DNA of 64,000 nt from Clostridium sp. KNHs205 (GTDB lineage: Bacteria; Bacillota; Clostridia; Lachnospirales; Lachnospiraceae): the NCBI RefSeq assembly GCF_000702945.1, contig NZ_JNLE01000003.1, positions 3,891,501 to 3,955,500 of the forward strand, in the 5' to 3' direction. Made by a program: the position numbers and the translations under genes. Below are positions 28,236 through 35,904 of the stretch, one piece after another (the stretch's first letter is position 1; each line of letters begins with the position of its first letter). The notes below the pieces were generated by a model. That model did not search any database. It was not told the DNA's origin and was given only the letters and a program-made list of their open reading frames with translations.

Positions 28236-29570
28236 TTATCTGGCAGCTACCAGTTCACTGATCAGATCTTCAACCAGAGTCAACCCGCCTTTAAAACCTG
28301 TATATCCTTTACTTAATACGACTCTGTTACTGACGGGAAATGCCACAGCTAAGAAACCCGCACCAAGTTTTTCTGCTAATCCTCTTTCGATTCCGCTTCC
28401 TACTACAAAAGCTGGACCAAAAGCGTCATAATATTTCTGATTGTGGTTATAGGGCCAGCTGTTACGAACTTCCTTTATCAATTCACCGGCATTTCGTTCA
28501 AAGACTACTTTCGGTCTGGTTTCAGAAGTCAGATTATCAAACTTTTTCTCATATTCTTTCTGTACCTCTTCTTCATTTATATCATTAATGGAGGTTATAA
28601 AAGGAATCCAGCCCAAATCATTGGCTAAAAATCTGCTTAAAGGATAAGCATAATAGCTGTCTGCTGCTATGACTACATACCGTTGGAAATCAATATCAGA
28701 ATATATATCAACAATTCTCTCTAAAAAGGAATAATAATGCTTCTTTTCTGTTTCAATTACAGCTTCTATATGTTCCTTCTCAACTCCCAGTGCCTCACCT
28801 ATCTGATAAAGGAAAGTTTCCGTACCGGAAGGACCAACAGGTAAATCTGCTTTTATATAAGGGGTTCCATGGAGTTCTTCAAACAACCCGGCAGACTCTT
28901 CACCTGCCTGGCCGGTAAATAATATATTAAGGCTTGCTTTGCCATAAGTTCTGATATCTGCAATGGTATCCCCGGTTCCAAAGAAGGTATTTGCCTTTAT
29001 TCCAAGCAACCCTAAGAGCCGTTTAATTTCATCCAGGTTTCCACGGTAAAATACATCATGGCCAGGAACCGTGCCCAGCAGATTAACAGTTGCCGCTTCT
29101 TTAATTACAGAGGGTTCAATAATATCCTTAATCAGGGTCTTAACAACAGCATCATAACCTTTGAAGGTATTCCCTAAAAATCCTGGTGTGCTTGCACCTA
29201 TAACGTTTCTCTCTTTAAAACGTTTCGCCACACTTACAGCATCATCCCCTATTATTTCCACCTGACATCCCGTTACTACTATAAAAAGATCCGCATCGAG
29301 AATTTCCAGTGAGTTCTCTATCTGTTCCTCCAACCGGTCTTCTCCGCCAAAGACAATATTATTCTCAGAGATATTGGTAGTAGGTATCATAGTGCCGCCG
29401 CAATATCCGGTTCCCCTATAACCTGACGCCAGATTATAAGTTCCTGATAGTGCTGCCGCACATCCTCCTGCCGCATGGACTATAGGAATTACCCTGTTAA
29501 GACCTGCAATTGTTGTTAATGCTCCTCCCAGAGCACACGAAAATTTTGCGCGTTCAATAAAATCTGCCAA
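28236..29570 (-). CDS. Nitrogenase component 1-like protein, beta (NifK-like) subunit
   Basis: 444 residues. The frame is open to 29630, but the best start is the TTG at 29568-29570 with AAGGAAGG 7 nt upstream, giving a protein beginning MADFIERAKFSC. Cysteines C12, C37 (HAAGGC) and C101 (TGCQVEIIGDD) match the P-cluster ligands of NifK, with the NIVFGGEDRLEEQI segment between them. There is no Cys at the cofactor site, which fits a beta role. It would form an alpha2beta2 complex with the downstream gene. The gene lies behind an attenuator-like leader (29615-29674). Confidence 0.83.
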   Translation of the reverse strand: MADFIERAKFSCALGGALTTIAGLNRVIPIVHAAGGCAAALSGTYNLASGYRGTGYCGGTMIPTTNISENNIVFGGEDRLEEQIENSLEILDADLFIVVTGCQVEIIGDDAVSVAKRFKERNVIGASTPGFLGNTFKGYDAVVKTLIKDIIEPSVIKEAATVNLLGTVPGHDVFYRGNLDEIKRLLGLLGIKANTFFGTGDTIADIRTYGKASLNILFTGQAGEESAGLFEELHGTPYIKADLPVGPSGTETFLYQIGEALGVEKEHIEAVIETEKKHYYSFLERIVDIYSDIDFQRYVVIAADSYYAYPLSRFLANDLGWIPFITSINDINEEEVQKEYEKKFDNLTSETRPKVVFERNAGELIKEVRNSWPYNHNQKYYDAFGPAFVVGSGIERGLAEKLGAGFLAVAFPVSNRVVLSKGYTGFKGGLTLVEDLISELVAAR

Positions 29571-29614
29571 AATGCATCCTTCCTTTCTATGTCTGTTCAA
29601 TTTAATTTTTGTAT

Positions 29615-29674
29615 AAAAAAAGAGACACATGAACAGTATTATACTGATACATGGTCTCCGGTTTTCCGGTCAAC
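29615..29674 (-). promoter_or_regulatory. Leader copy 1: conserved hairpin motif overlapping an intrinsic terminator
   Basis: On the minus strand GTTGACCGG-AAAA-CCGGAGAC (29674-29654) forms a CCGG/CCGG hairpin extended by GGU/ACC across a UGA/AG internal loop. Its 3' end (GAGACC) is also the 5' arm of a terminator whose other arm GTGTCTC is followed by seven T (29621-29615). The two folds are mutually exclusive. It lies between the FMN-protein gene and the beta-subunit gene. Structure is seen by eye; the switch is inferred. Confidence 0.7.
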
Positions 29675-29710
29675 CTGCGTAAGAATTATTATTCTTAACA
29701 AATCACTGAA

Positions 29711-30151
29711 TTATAGCTGTATAACGGTAATTCTATCCTGAATATCTGATTCACCAAAGTCTAAAACCTTTAGCTTTTTAGGAACTATTTTATAAATATT
29801 ATGAGTATCCTCTGTTATTTTGATATTCGGATTTTTATTCAGAATCACTTCTCTTCCCTTCTCAAATTCTGTGTTGCTGTCTAATAGCTGTGCATCACCA
29901 TAAATTGTTACATTAAAATATTTTGAAATGAACTGGTTATCATGTTGAAACAGAGCCGCAATATTGTTATTACTGTCAATCTGTGTATTCTTATTACTGG
30001 ACTTAGAAGTTGAAAAATATATGGTATAACCAGATACTCCATAGCCCCCCAATATACGAACATCGGGACTCCCCTCTTTATCAACAGTTGCCAGTACAAT
30101 TCTTTGGTTAGCTTTTAGATACTCTTTTATTTTTTCCTCTGATGCGGACAT
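29711..30151 (-). CDS. Pyridoxamine 5'-phosphate oxidase-like FMN split-barrel protein
   Basis: 146 residues with the FMN-binding split-barrel pattern: an N-terminal helix, then VLATVDKEGSPDVRILGGYGVSGYTIYFSTSKSSNKNTQI, and a NVTIYGDAQLL strand. The family includes PNPOx-like flavin or F420/heme-binding oxidoreductases, so the ligand is not certain. It sits between two attenuator-like leaders inside the sulfur/nitrogenase-like locus, which suggests an accessory redox role. GGAAGGAG is 6 nt from the ATG. Confidence 0.8.
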   Translation of the reverse strand: MSASEEKIKEYLKANQRIVLATVDKEGSPDVRILGGYGVSGYTIYFSTSKSSNKNTQIDSNNNIAALFQHDNQFISKYFNVTIYGDAQLLDSNTEFEKGREVILNKNPNIKITEDTHNIYKIVPKKLKVLDFGESDIQDRITVIQL

Positions 30152-30258
30152 TCTTTTCTCCTTCCTTTTTGTACGGTAATCAATATTAATTGACCCTGAC
30201 CTCCTTTCACTTCATATTCTCTGGAAAAACTTCAGAACAGGTCATGCTGCCTTAAATC

Positions 30259-30317
30259 AAAAATGGGCCTAAGAAAACATATACCTGTTTTCTTAAGCCT
30301 CCGGCTGTCCGGTCAAC
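30259..30317 (-). promoter_or_regulatory. Leader copy 2: conserved hairpin motif overlapping an intrinsic terminator
   Basis: On the minus strand GTTGACCGG-ACAG-CCGGAGGC (30317-30297) matches copy 1 at 18 of 21 positions. The closing stem here is UUAAGU/GCUUAA, a different sequence with the same pairing, which supports an RNA structure. GGCTTAAGAAAAC (30299-30287) then pairs with GTTTTCTTAGGCC (30278-30266), followed by CATTTTTG, a terminator that needs the same GCTTAA. It follows the YezD gene and precedes the FMN-protein gene. Confidence 0.7.
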
Positions 30318-30324
30318 TTAACCC

Positions 30325-30489
30325 TTATTTCATTCTTACTTTCTCATTTTTCTCAATCTGTACAATTTTCCCATCCTGAATTACAACCGTAATAGATCCG
30401 TATTGTATGGATTCTATAAATTCTACAATTCTTTGAATGTCGTTTTCTCCTACGCAATTTCTCTTAGCAGGTTTCTTTCCACTATCCAC
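30325..30489 (-). CDS. yezD: YezD family (DUF2292) small protein
   Basis: 54 residues starting with GTG (30487-30489) behind GAGGGGTG at 5 nt. The sequence ends RIVEFIESIQYGSITVVIQDGKIVQIEKNEKVR, the YezD/DUF2292 pattern of a short helix followed by a beta hairpin (YGSI-V-DGK-VQIE-EK-R). YezD proteins are small, of unknown function, and recur in sulfur-assimilation operons of Firmicutes, which fits cysK and the sulfonate-type importer downstream. It is the first gene after the promoter at 30554-30582, followed 8 bp later by leader copy 2. Confidence 0.8.
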   Translation of the reverse strand: MDSGKKPAKRNCVGENDIQRIVEFIESIQYGSITVVIQDGKIVQIEKNEKVRMK

Positions 30490-30553
30490 TGTTTCACCCC
30501 TCAGATTGAGTATTCCTACTTATCATATATGAATTATATGTAATGTTTTTGTA

Positions 30554-30582
30554 AGTATAACTTTTCTGGCTAACTTTGTCAA
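30554..30582 (-). promoter_or_regulatory. Sigma-A promoter of the yezD/nitrogenase-like/cysK locus
   Basis: TTGACA (30582-30577) and TATACT (30559-30554) with exactly 17 bp between them. Transcription should start near 30547, about 58 nt before yezD. A CATATAATTCATATATG near-palindrome follows just downstream of the start and could be an operator. Confidence 0.85.
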
Positions 30583-30637
30583 TAGTTTTTTTGAATTTAT
30601 TTTAGTGATCTTTTTTAAGATTTAAAAGACAGAAATA

Positions 30638-30714
30638 AGCTCCGGTAATTTTCGGCATTGAAAGAAATCAAAAGATTGTTTTCTTTCTTTTATCTGCCAG
30701 AAGCTACTGGAGCT
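30638..30714 (-). terminator. Long hairpin terminator after the MutS-like gene
   Basis: Outer arms AGCTCCGGTA (30638-30647) and TACTGGAGCT (30705-30714) pair with one mismatch, and inner TGCC/GGCA and TTTCTTTC/GAAAGAAA segments extend the stem to nearly 77 nt. It separates the MutS-like gene from the locus promoter. The following T content is modest, so termination strength is uncertain. Confidence 0.65.
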
Positions 30715-30793
30715 GATTTATTAGAATTCAAATTATTATGTTTTCTATGCTATTCTGTATAATACCAAATATGATAGATTATTCCACTGCTAA

Positions 30794-32464
30794 TTATGAA
30801 ACACTTGTCCATTTGCCTTCTTTCAGAAAATATGCTGCACTTCTTGTTGCTTTTTCAGTAACCTCTTCTGGATATCCCATTACTTCCAGAAGTTTAATTG
30901 CATTTTTTGAAACTGCTCTTCCTCTGATTAATTTATAATCAAACAGTACATTTCTATCTGCAATTTGTTCTTTAAAATGATAATTGGCAAAACTGCTCTC
31001 TAATATATGAGTCAGCTCAATATCATGAGTGGCGGCAAAACAGATGGTGTTGGTCTTGCTTAAATGATACAGTATCTGTGATGATGCAGCAATACGCTCA
31101 AGAGTATTGGTTCCTCTTAACACTTCATCTACAAAACATAGTACCGGTATCTTATCATTGGTCTTATCCATAATCCGTTTTAAAGACTTAATTTCAACAA
31201 TGTAATAACTTTCATTTCCCTGCAGATTATCCTGCAGAGCCATAGAAGACATAGTCAGGAAAAAGCTAGCTTTATAGGAGCTGCTTAAGGAGGTATTAAT
31301 TGTCTGCGCCAAGATAGCGTTAATTGCCAGGGTTTTTATGAAGGTGGATTTACCGGAAGCATTGGAGCCGGTTATTAGAACAGAGCCATTTGCATGAATG
31401 GAATTAAGGACAGGCTTCTCGATCATAGGATGATATACCTCCTCTGCTTCGATAAAAGGCTTCTTTTTCTGTTCCAGTTCAGGGATGGAATAAAAAGGCA
31501 TCATCTTACGGAAAGAAGCTGCTGCAATACAGCTGTCTAAGAGTCCTACTGTTTCATATATTTCATTTAATGCCTTTCTATTTTCTTTAAAACAATCAAT
31601 CATTGAATAAAATTTTATAAGATCCATGTGAAAAATTATCTTAAGGTAGTCAAGAATAAGATCACTTAAATTGCCGCTGGCACTTTTAAGCCCTACTAGA
31701 AATGAACCGCTGCGAAACTGCTTAAATGCTGCTTTCGAGCTGTTAAGTTTTGCAGTATATTCTTTGAGCTCCGGATTATCAAACTCTGCCATATCATTTA
31801 TTCCATCCAGAAGACGGATGATATAAGCGCAAATTGTAAAATATACCTCGATTTTACCTTTTGTGCGGTAATACTGGTAAACATTGTGTAAAAATAAGAT
31901 TACAGATAAGGTTCCTCCAACAGCTGGATTAACAGCTATAAGTCCCAGTGAAATTAAAAAGCTGGAAACCATAAATATATGGGGCCATTTGCCGGAAGAC
32001 TCCACTGCTTCAAGCCGGTTGATATACTCATATACAGATATGCTGCTGATTTTACCCATTTTCCATAAAGAAAACTGCATCGACACACGGGTCTCTTGAT
32101 TTTCTTCAAAGAAATTCATTAACTTCTCCCGTTCCATAAGTTTACTGTTATCGAATTGCAGCTGATGCAGCATTGCAAATAAATACTCTTCTCCGATAGC
32201 GCTTTCCGTATGATTTAAGAGCATAAATATCTCATCCATACTATTGTCATTCCAGGTAATGTGATCTACATCCTCCGGTTTCTTTAAAGTATTGTAATAA
32301 GCAGCCAGGGATCTGAACTTTTCCGAGGTATATTCCTCTTTGGGTACCTTCCCCCACTCGTTTTTAAGCTCCAGTTTGATATTTTTATACCATTTTCTCT
32401 TATCATGAACACCCTTTATAACAAATACCAATGTTATAAGGAGAATCGTAATCATAATCTCCAT
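30794..32464 (-). CDS. MutS-like ATPase with membrane segments
   Basis: 556 residues from the ATG at 32462-32464 (GTGGAGG 5 nt upstream). An N-terminal membrane helix (about 3-18) and a second hydrophobic pair near 165-205 are followed by a helical region and a MutS-type ABC ATPase: Walker A ITGSNASGKSTFIKT near 363, Walker B LCFVDEVLRGTNTLER and the ATHD H-loop. The mismatch-reading and connector domains of MutS are absent. Such membrane-anchored MutS relatives have no settled function. Not part of the mutS-mutL operon. Confidence 0.85.
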   Translation of the reverse strand: MEIMITILLITLVFVIKGVHDKRKWYKNIKLELKNEWGKVPKEEYTSEKFRSLAAYYNTLKKPEDVDHITWNDNSMDEIFMLLNHTESAIGEEYLFAMLHQLQFDNSKLMEREKLMNFFEENQETRVSMQFSLWKMGKISSISVYEYINRLEAVESSGKWPHIFMVSSFLISLGLIAVNPAVGGTLSVILFLHNVYQYYRTKGKIEVYFTICAYIIRLLDGINDMAEFDNPELKEYTAKLNSSKAAFKQFRSGSFLVGLKSASGNLSDLILDYLKIIFHMDLIKFYSMIDCFKENRKALNEIYETVGLLDSCIAAASFRKMMPFYSIPELEQKKKPFIEAEEVYHPMIEKPVLNSIHANGSVLITGSNASGKSTFIKTLAINAILAQTINTSLSSSYKASFFLTMSSMALQDNLQGNESYYIVEIKSLKRIMDKTNDKIPVLCFVDEVLRGTNTLERIAASSQILYHLSKTNTICFAATHDIELTHILESSFANYHFKEQIADRNVLFDYKLIRGRAVSKNAIKLLEVMGYPEEVTEKATRSAAYFLKEGKWTSVS

Positions 32465-32535
32465 CCTTGCCTCCACCTATCCTGTATGTGATTGATAATA
32501 ATTAACTTATCTTGCTAATTTTTCCAAGAGATCTT

Positions 32536-32566
32536 CTTAAAAAAAGGGCTGCAGTATGCAGCCCTT
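32536..32566 (-). terminator. Intrinsic terminator of the NlpC/P60 gene
   Basis: Perfect 10-bp stem AAGGGCTGCA (32544-32553) and TGCAGCCCTT (32557-32566) with a 3-nt loop and a T run on the minus strand. It lies 19 bp after the gene's stop. Confidence 0.93.
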
Positions 32567-32584
32567 ATATTATTATTGCATATT

Positions 32585-33637
32585 TTAATCATTTATAATT
32601 CTTACCATTCTAATTGGTGAACGATAATACATATTCGAAATCTTGATGCCAGTTCTTGGATTACTTGCATGAATAACCTGCCCGTTTCCTATATACATGG
32701 CAACATGATTAATATAACTTCCACTTCCGTAGAATACCAGATCACCCGGTTTTAAATTAGATGAGTTTACACTGGTACCTGAATATGCCTGACTTCTGGA
32801 AACTCTGGGCAAATAATAGCCGTATTTTGCATATATTCCCATGGTAAATCCTGAACAGTCAGTACCGTTTGTAAGGCTTGTGCCGCCCCATACATAAGGG
32901 TTACCTAAGAACTGCTTCGCATAAGCTACCATCTGTGCTCTTATACCTGAAACACCTGCTGCCAATTCATCTACTGATACTGCCTTCTCCAGCTGATAGG
33001 ATAAATCTATATATTGTCTTGCAACATAACCTTCATCTGCATCAATCTTTACTTTTACCCAGTCAGTGGTTACAGAAGTAACTTCTAATTCCTCATCAAT
33101 GGGAACGCTGGTTACTACACCGGCTAACAAGCTGGCTTCAGATCTTACATTTAAGGTTGGTGTGTTTACTGTTGCAACCAGACTTCCTACTTTCTTAGCA
33201 AGGGCAGCCGCTTTATCTCCTGTAATTAAGAATTCCTTCTTAACATATCCAGTAACTTTGCCGGATTTGATCTTAACCCATCCGTCTTTATCTTCATTAA
33301 TTATAGTACAGCCTGCATTTTTAGGTAATTTAGCAATAATTTTCTGATCTTCTCCAGCATCTTTACGGATATTAAGATGATTCTCTACATCCGCTATCCC
33401 CAAATTGCTATAGTCGTATGCAGCAACACTTGATTCCCATGTAGCAATGGTAATTTCAGAGGATGCTGCCATATTGCCGGAATTATAATAATTATCCAAG
33501 GTTACCGAGATACCTGCTAATGGTTGTTCACCATAGACAGTTTCCGCACTGGTATACTTGGCATTTAAGGCAAATAAAAAAGTACCGGCGATACAAACGC
33601 ATGAAATCTTTATGAATTTGGTAGTGCGATGGTTCAT
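32585..33637 (-). CDS. Secreted NlpC/P60 (C40) peptidoglycan hydrolase with SH3b domains
   Basis: 350 residues from the ATG at 33635-33637 with AGGAGG 6 nt upstream. A signal peptide (about 1-32) is followed by two bacterial SH3 domains (HLNIRKDAGEDQKIIAKL near 75; TLNVRSEASLLAGVV near 155) and a C-terminal NlpC/P60 domain with catalytic Cys in NGTDCSGFTMG, His in INHVAMYIG and the third polar residue in HASNPRTG. It should cleave the stem-peptide D-Glu-diamino acid bond outside the cell. It stands alone between a consensus promoter and a strong terminator. Confidence 0.93.
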   Translation of the reverse strand: MNHRTTKFIKISCVCIAGTFLFALNAKYTSAETVYGEQPLAGISVTLDNYYNSGNMAASSEITIATWESSVAAYDYSNLGIADVENHLNIRKDAGEDQKIIAKLPKNAGCTIINEDKDGWVKIKSGKVTGYVKKEFLITGDKAAALAKKVGSLVATVNTPTLNVRSEASLLAGVVTSVPIDEELEVTSVTTDWVKVKIDADEGYVARQYIDLSYQLEKAVSVDELAAGVSGIRAQMVAYAKQFLGNPYVWGGTSLTNGTDCSGFTMGIYAKYGYYLPRVSRSQAYSGTSVNSSNLKPGDLVFYGSGSYINHVAMYIGNGQVIHASNPRTGIKISNMYYRSPIRMVRIIND

Positions 33638-33728
33638 TTGGTTCCTCCTGTTTGCTATCCCTCTCATTTAATATGTATTTGCCATTCAACTAAAGTTGTT
33701 ACAAATATATTAAATTTATTACTGAGTT

Positions 33729-33757
33729 ATTATAGCAATAGTTCAAACTTTTGTCAA
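33729..33757 (-). promoter_or_regulatory. Consensus sigma-A promoter of the NlpC/P60 gene
   Basis: TTGACA (33757-33752), 17-bp spacer and TATAAT (33734-33729), a perfect match to consensus. Leader of about 85 nt before the ATG at 33637. Confidence 0.92.
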
Positions 33758-33952
33758 CACTTTGCCTTACTTTTGTTATAAATATATAATTTAATTGTAA
33801 GTATTTCCATTATTGGGTATTAATATTCGTATAATATTCGGTATTAACAGAAAGTTCGTTCTCTATTTGTAGAATTATGACGAACTTTGAAATATAAAAT
33901 TTTAGTAACATATTAACTGTGAAACATAAGAAATAAATCAAAAATGCACCTG

Positions 33953-33982
33953 CAAATGTTAGCTGACTAATACTAACATTTG
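33953..33982 (-). terminator. Terminator of spoIVA
   Basis: Perfect 10-bp arms CAAATGTTAG (33953-33962) and CTAACATTTG (33973-33982), then GCAGGTGCATTTTTG on the minus strand. An AGGTGCAT copy flanks each side. About 95 bp after the spoIVA stop. Confidence 0.75.
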
Positions 33983-34075
33983 AGATGCACCTTATGCTCC
34001 TACAATATAGCTATCAATTTATACATGATTTAGCTGCAAATATCACTTCCTGGATTACGATCTTTAAATCGGTTA

Positions 34076-35587
34076 TCAGATAATGATACAGATGATACCG
34101 CCATTGCTTTCGTTAATAATCTTCTGCATGGTCTCCTGGAGTTTAATCTGACTGTCATCGGTCATCTTGCTGATTTTTGAATTAATACCTTCCTCCACCA
34201 GCTGTTGAATGGATTTTCCGTATATATTAGTCTCCCATATTCCGTCCGGATTCTCCGAGGAATTCTTACGTATGTAATTGATTAAGTCATTTGCCTGTTC
34301 TTCACTGCCTACAATGGGTGCAATTTCCGTCTCTATGTTTGCCTTGATCATGTGAATAGACGGCGCCGTAGCCTTTATCTTCACTCCGTATTTATTACCA
34401 TGCTTCATGATTTCAGGCTCTTCAATAAGAATTTCTTCTTTCACAGGATTGACTACTCCGTATCCTTTATGTCGTACTTCTTCACAGGCTCCGGATACTT
34501 TCGCGTACTCTTTCTTGACACTTGCCAGCTCTCTGATTGTACTGATAAGCTGATATTCATCACCAATGGGTACTCCGATAAGATCGCTTAAGATATTGTA
34601 GTAATAAACATCATCAAACTCTACAAATACCTTAACAGCACCATTCTCCATCTCAACCTTGTCAATCTTGAAGCGGTTAACAAACTTACTGTCTGTAAGC
34701 ATATTCTCGCTTCTTACATCTCTGATTAAGGTCAGGCGTTTCAGCAATTGTTTAACGGATTCAATTAAATCCTGTTTCAGCCAGTGGTCATCCGGTAACA
34801 TCTCTGCCCACTTTGGTGTATGGAAATTAATTTCCGATACTGGAAATACCGAGAGGATATTTGTCATGATATGGTTAATGTCTTCTTTTCTCAGCTGCTC
34901 ACAGTTAACAGCCATACAGGTAACATTATACTTCTGGGCAATATCATCCGCCAGATTCTGACTGGTTTCCGAATAGGGTCTGTTGGTATTAAGAAGCACT
35001 ATAAAAGGTTTCTTTAATTTCTTTAATTCTCCGATAGTCTTCTCTTCTGCCGAAATGTAATTATCTCTTGCAAGATCACCAAAACTGCCGTCTGTAGTTA
35101 CAACAATTCCAATAGTAGAATGGTCGTTTATTACCTTTTGGGTTCCGATTTCTGCAGCCTGGGTAAATGGTATCTCGTAGTCATACCAAGGGGTCTTGAC
35201 CAGACGTTCCTGTTCGTTTTCTATGTGTCCGGCAGCTCCATCTACCATAAACCCTACACAGTCAATTAAACGGATGTTAACTTTCGTATCATCTCCCAGT
35301 TGAATCTGGGCTGCTTCCTTGGGAATAAATTTAGGCTCGGTGGTCATTATGGTCTTACCGGCAGCACTCTGCGGCAACTCATCAATTGCCCTTTCTCTGT
35401 TATGCACGTCAATGATGCTTGGTATTACCAGAAGGTCCATAAATCTTTTAATAAAAGTCGATTTCCCCGTTCTTACCGGCCCCACCACACCTATGTATAT
35501 GTCACCGCCTGTCCTAGCCTTAATATCATTATAAACATCATATATCTGGCTTGATGTAAATTCCGGTGACGAATATTGCTCCAACAT
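34076..35587 (-). CDS. spoIVA: Stage IV sporulation protein A, spore coat morphogenetic ATPase
   Basis: 503 residues from the ATG at 35585-35587 (AGGAGG 6 nt upstream; the ATG two codons earlier abuts the Shine-Dalgarno). N-terminal TRAFAC-like P-loop domain with Walker A GPVRTGKSTF near 35, then the DCVGFMVDGA segment and NTNRPYSE. The C-terminus ends in the short hydrophobic GGIICIII tail that anchors SpoIVA to the forespore via SpoVM. It polymerises with ATP hydrolysis as the coat basement layer. Its presence shows the organism has an endospore programme. Expression is expected from a sigma-E promoter, which I could not place with confidence. Confidence 0.97.
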   Translation of the reverse strand: MLEQYSSPEFTSSQIYDVYNDIKARTGGDIYIGVVGPVRTGKSTFIKRFMDLLVIPSIIDVHNRERAIDELPQSAAGKTIMTTEPKFIPKEAAQIQLGDDTKVNIRLIDCVGFMVDGAAGHIENEQERLVKTPWYDYEIPFTQAAEIGTQKVINDHSTIGIVVTTDGSFGDLARDNYISAEEKTIGELKKLKKPFIVLLNTNRPYSETSQNLADDIAQKYNVTCMAVNCEQLRKEDINHIMTNILSVFPVSEINFHTPKWAEMLPDDHWLKQDLIESVKQLLKRLTLIRDVRSENMLTDSKFVNRFKIDKVEMENGAVKVFVEFDDVYYYNILSDLIGVPIGDEYQLISTIRELASVKKEYAKVSGACEEVRHKGYGVVNPVKEEILIEEPEIMKHGNKYGVKIKATAPSIHMIKANIETEIAPIVGSEEQANDLINYIRKNSSENPDGIWETNIYGKSIQQLVEEGINSKISKMTDDSQIKLQETMQKIINESNGGIICIII

Positions 35588-35850
35588 ACACATCCTCCTT
35601 TCGGTTATAATTAAACATATGCAGGTGTCTTACATTTAATGATTTGTGTTGTATATTTCTACCATTAAATTTTCCAGGAATTATTCAGGTATTTAATATT
35701 CATATTTCAATAAAATGCAACTCCTGTATTCCAGCGTTATACACATATTGAATGATAATTTTATATTAACTATCTACAACCTTCAAATATTTTAGATTTT
35801 TTTAAGAATATTTCCCTTTTATTTTCGATATATTATGGTAAAATATCATG

Positions 35851-35867
35851 GTAGTTTTAAAAACTAC
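35851..35867. promoter_or_regulatory. 17-bp perfect dyad upstream of degV
   Basis: GTAGTTTT-A-AAAACTAC, 37 bp before the degV start and just downstream of a TATTATGGTAAAAT segment that could hold a -10 element. Position fits a repressor operator; the regulator is unknown. Confidence 0.55.
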
Positions 35868-35904
35868 ATAATAAAAAAATACATATGATTGGAAGTAGAA
35901 TGAA

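Noticed and set aside
29654..29674. Kink-turn in the repeated leader motif
   Set aside because: The internal loop is UGA opposite AG, which does not give the tandem G-A/A-G pairs and 3-nt bulge of a standard kink-turn.
30490..30550. S-box (SAM-I) or T-box leader before yezD
   Set aside because: The leader is only about 58 nt and lacks the conserved core elements and a terminator.
34076..35587. Sigma-E promoter upstream of spoIVA
   Set aside because: Several loose matches exist between 35600 and 35720 but none has a convincing -35/-10 pair, so no site is reported.
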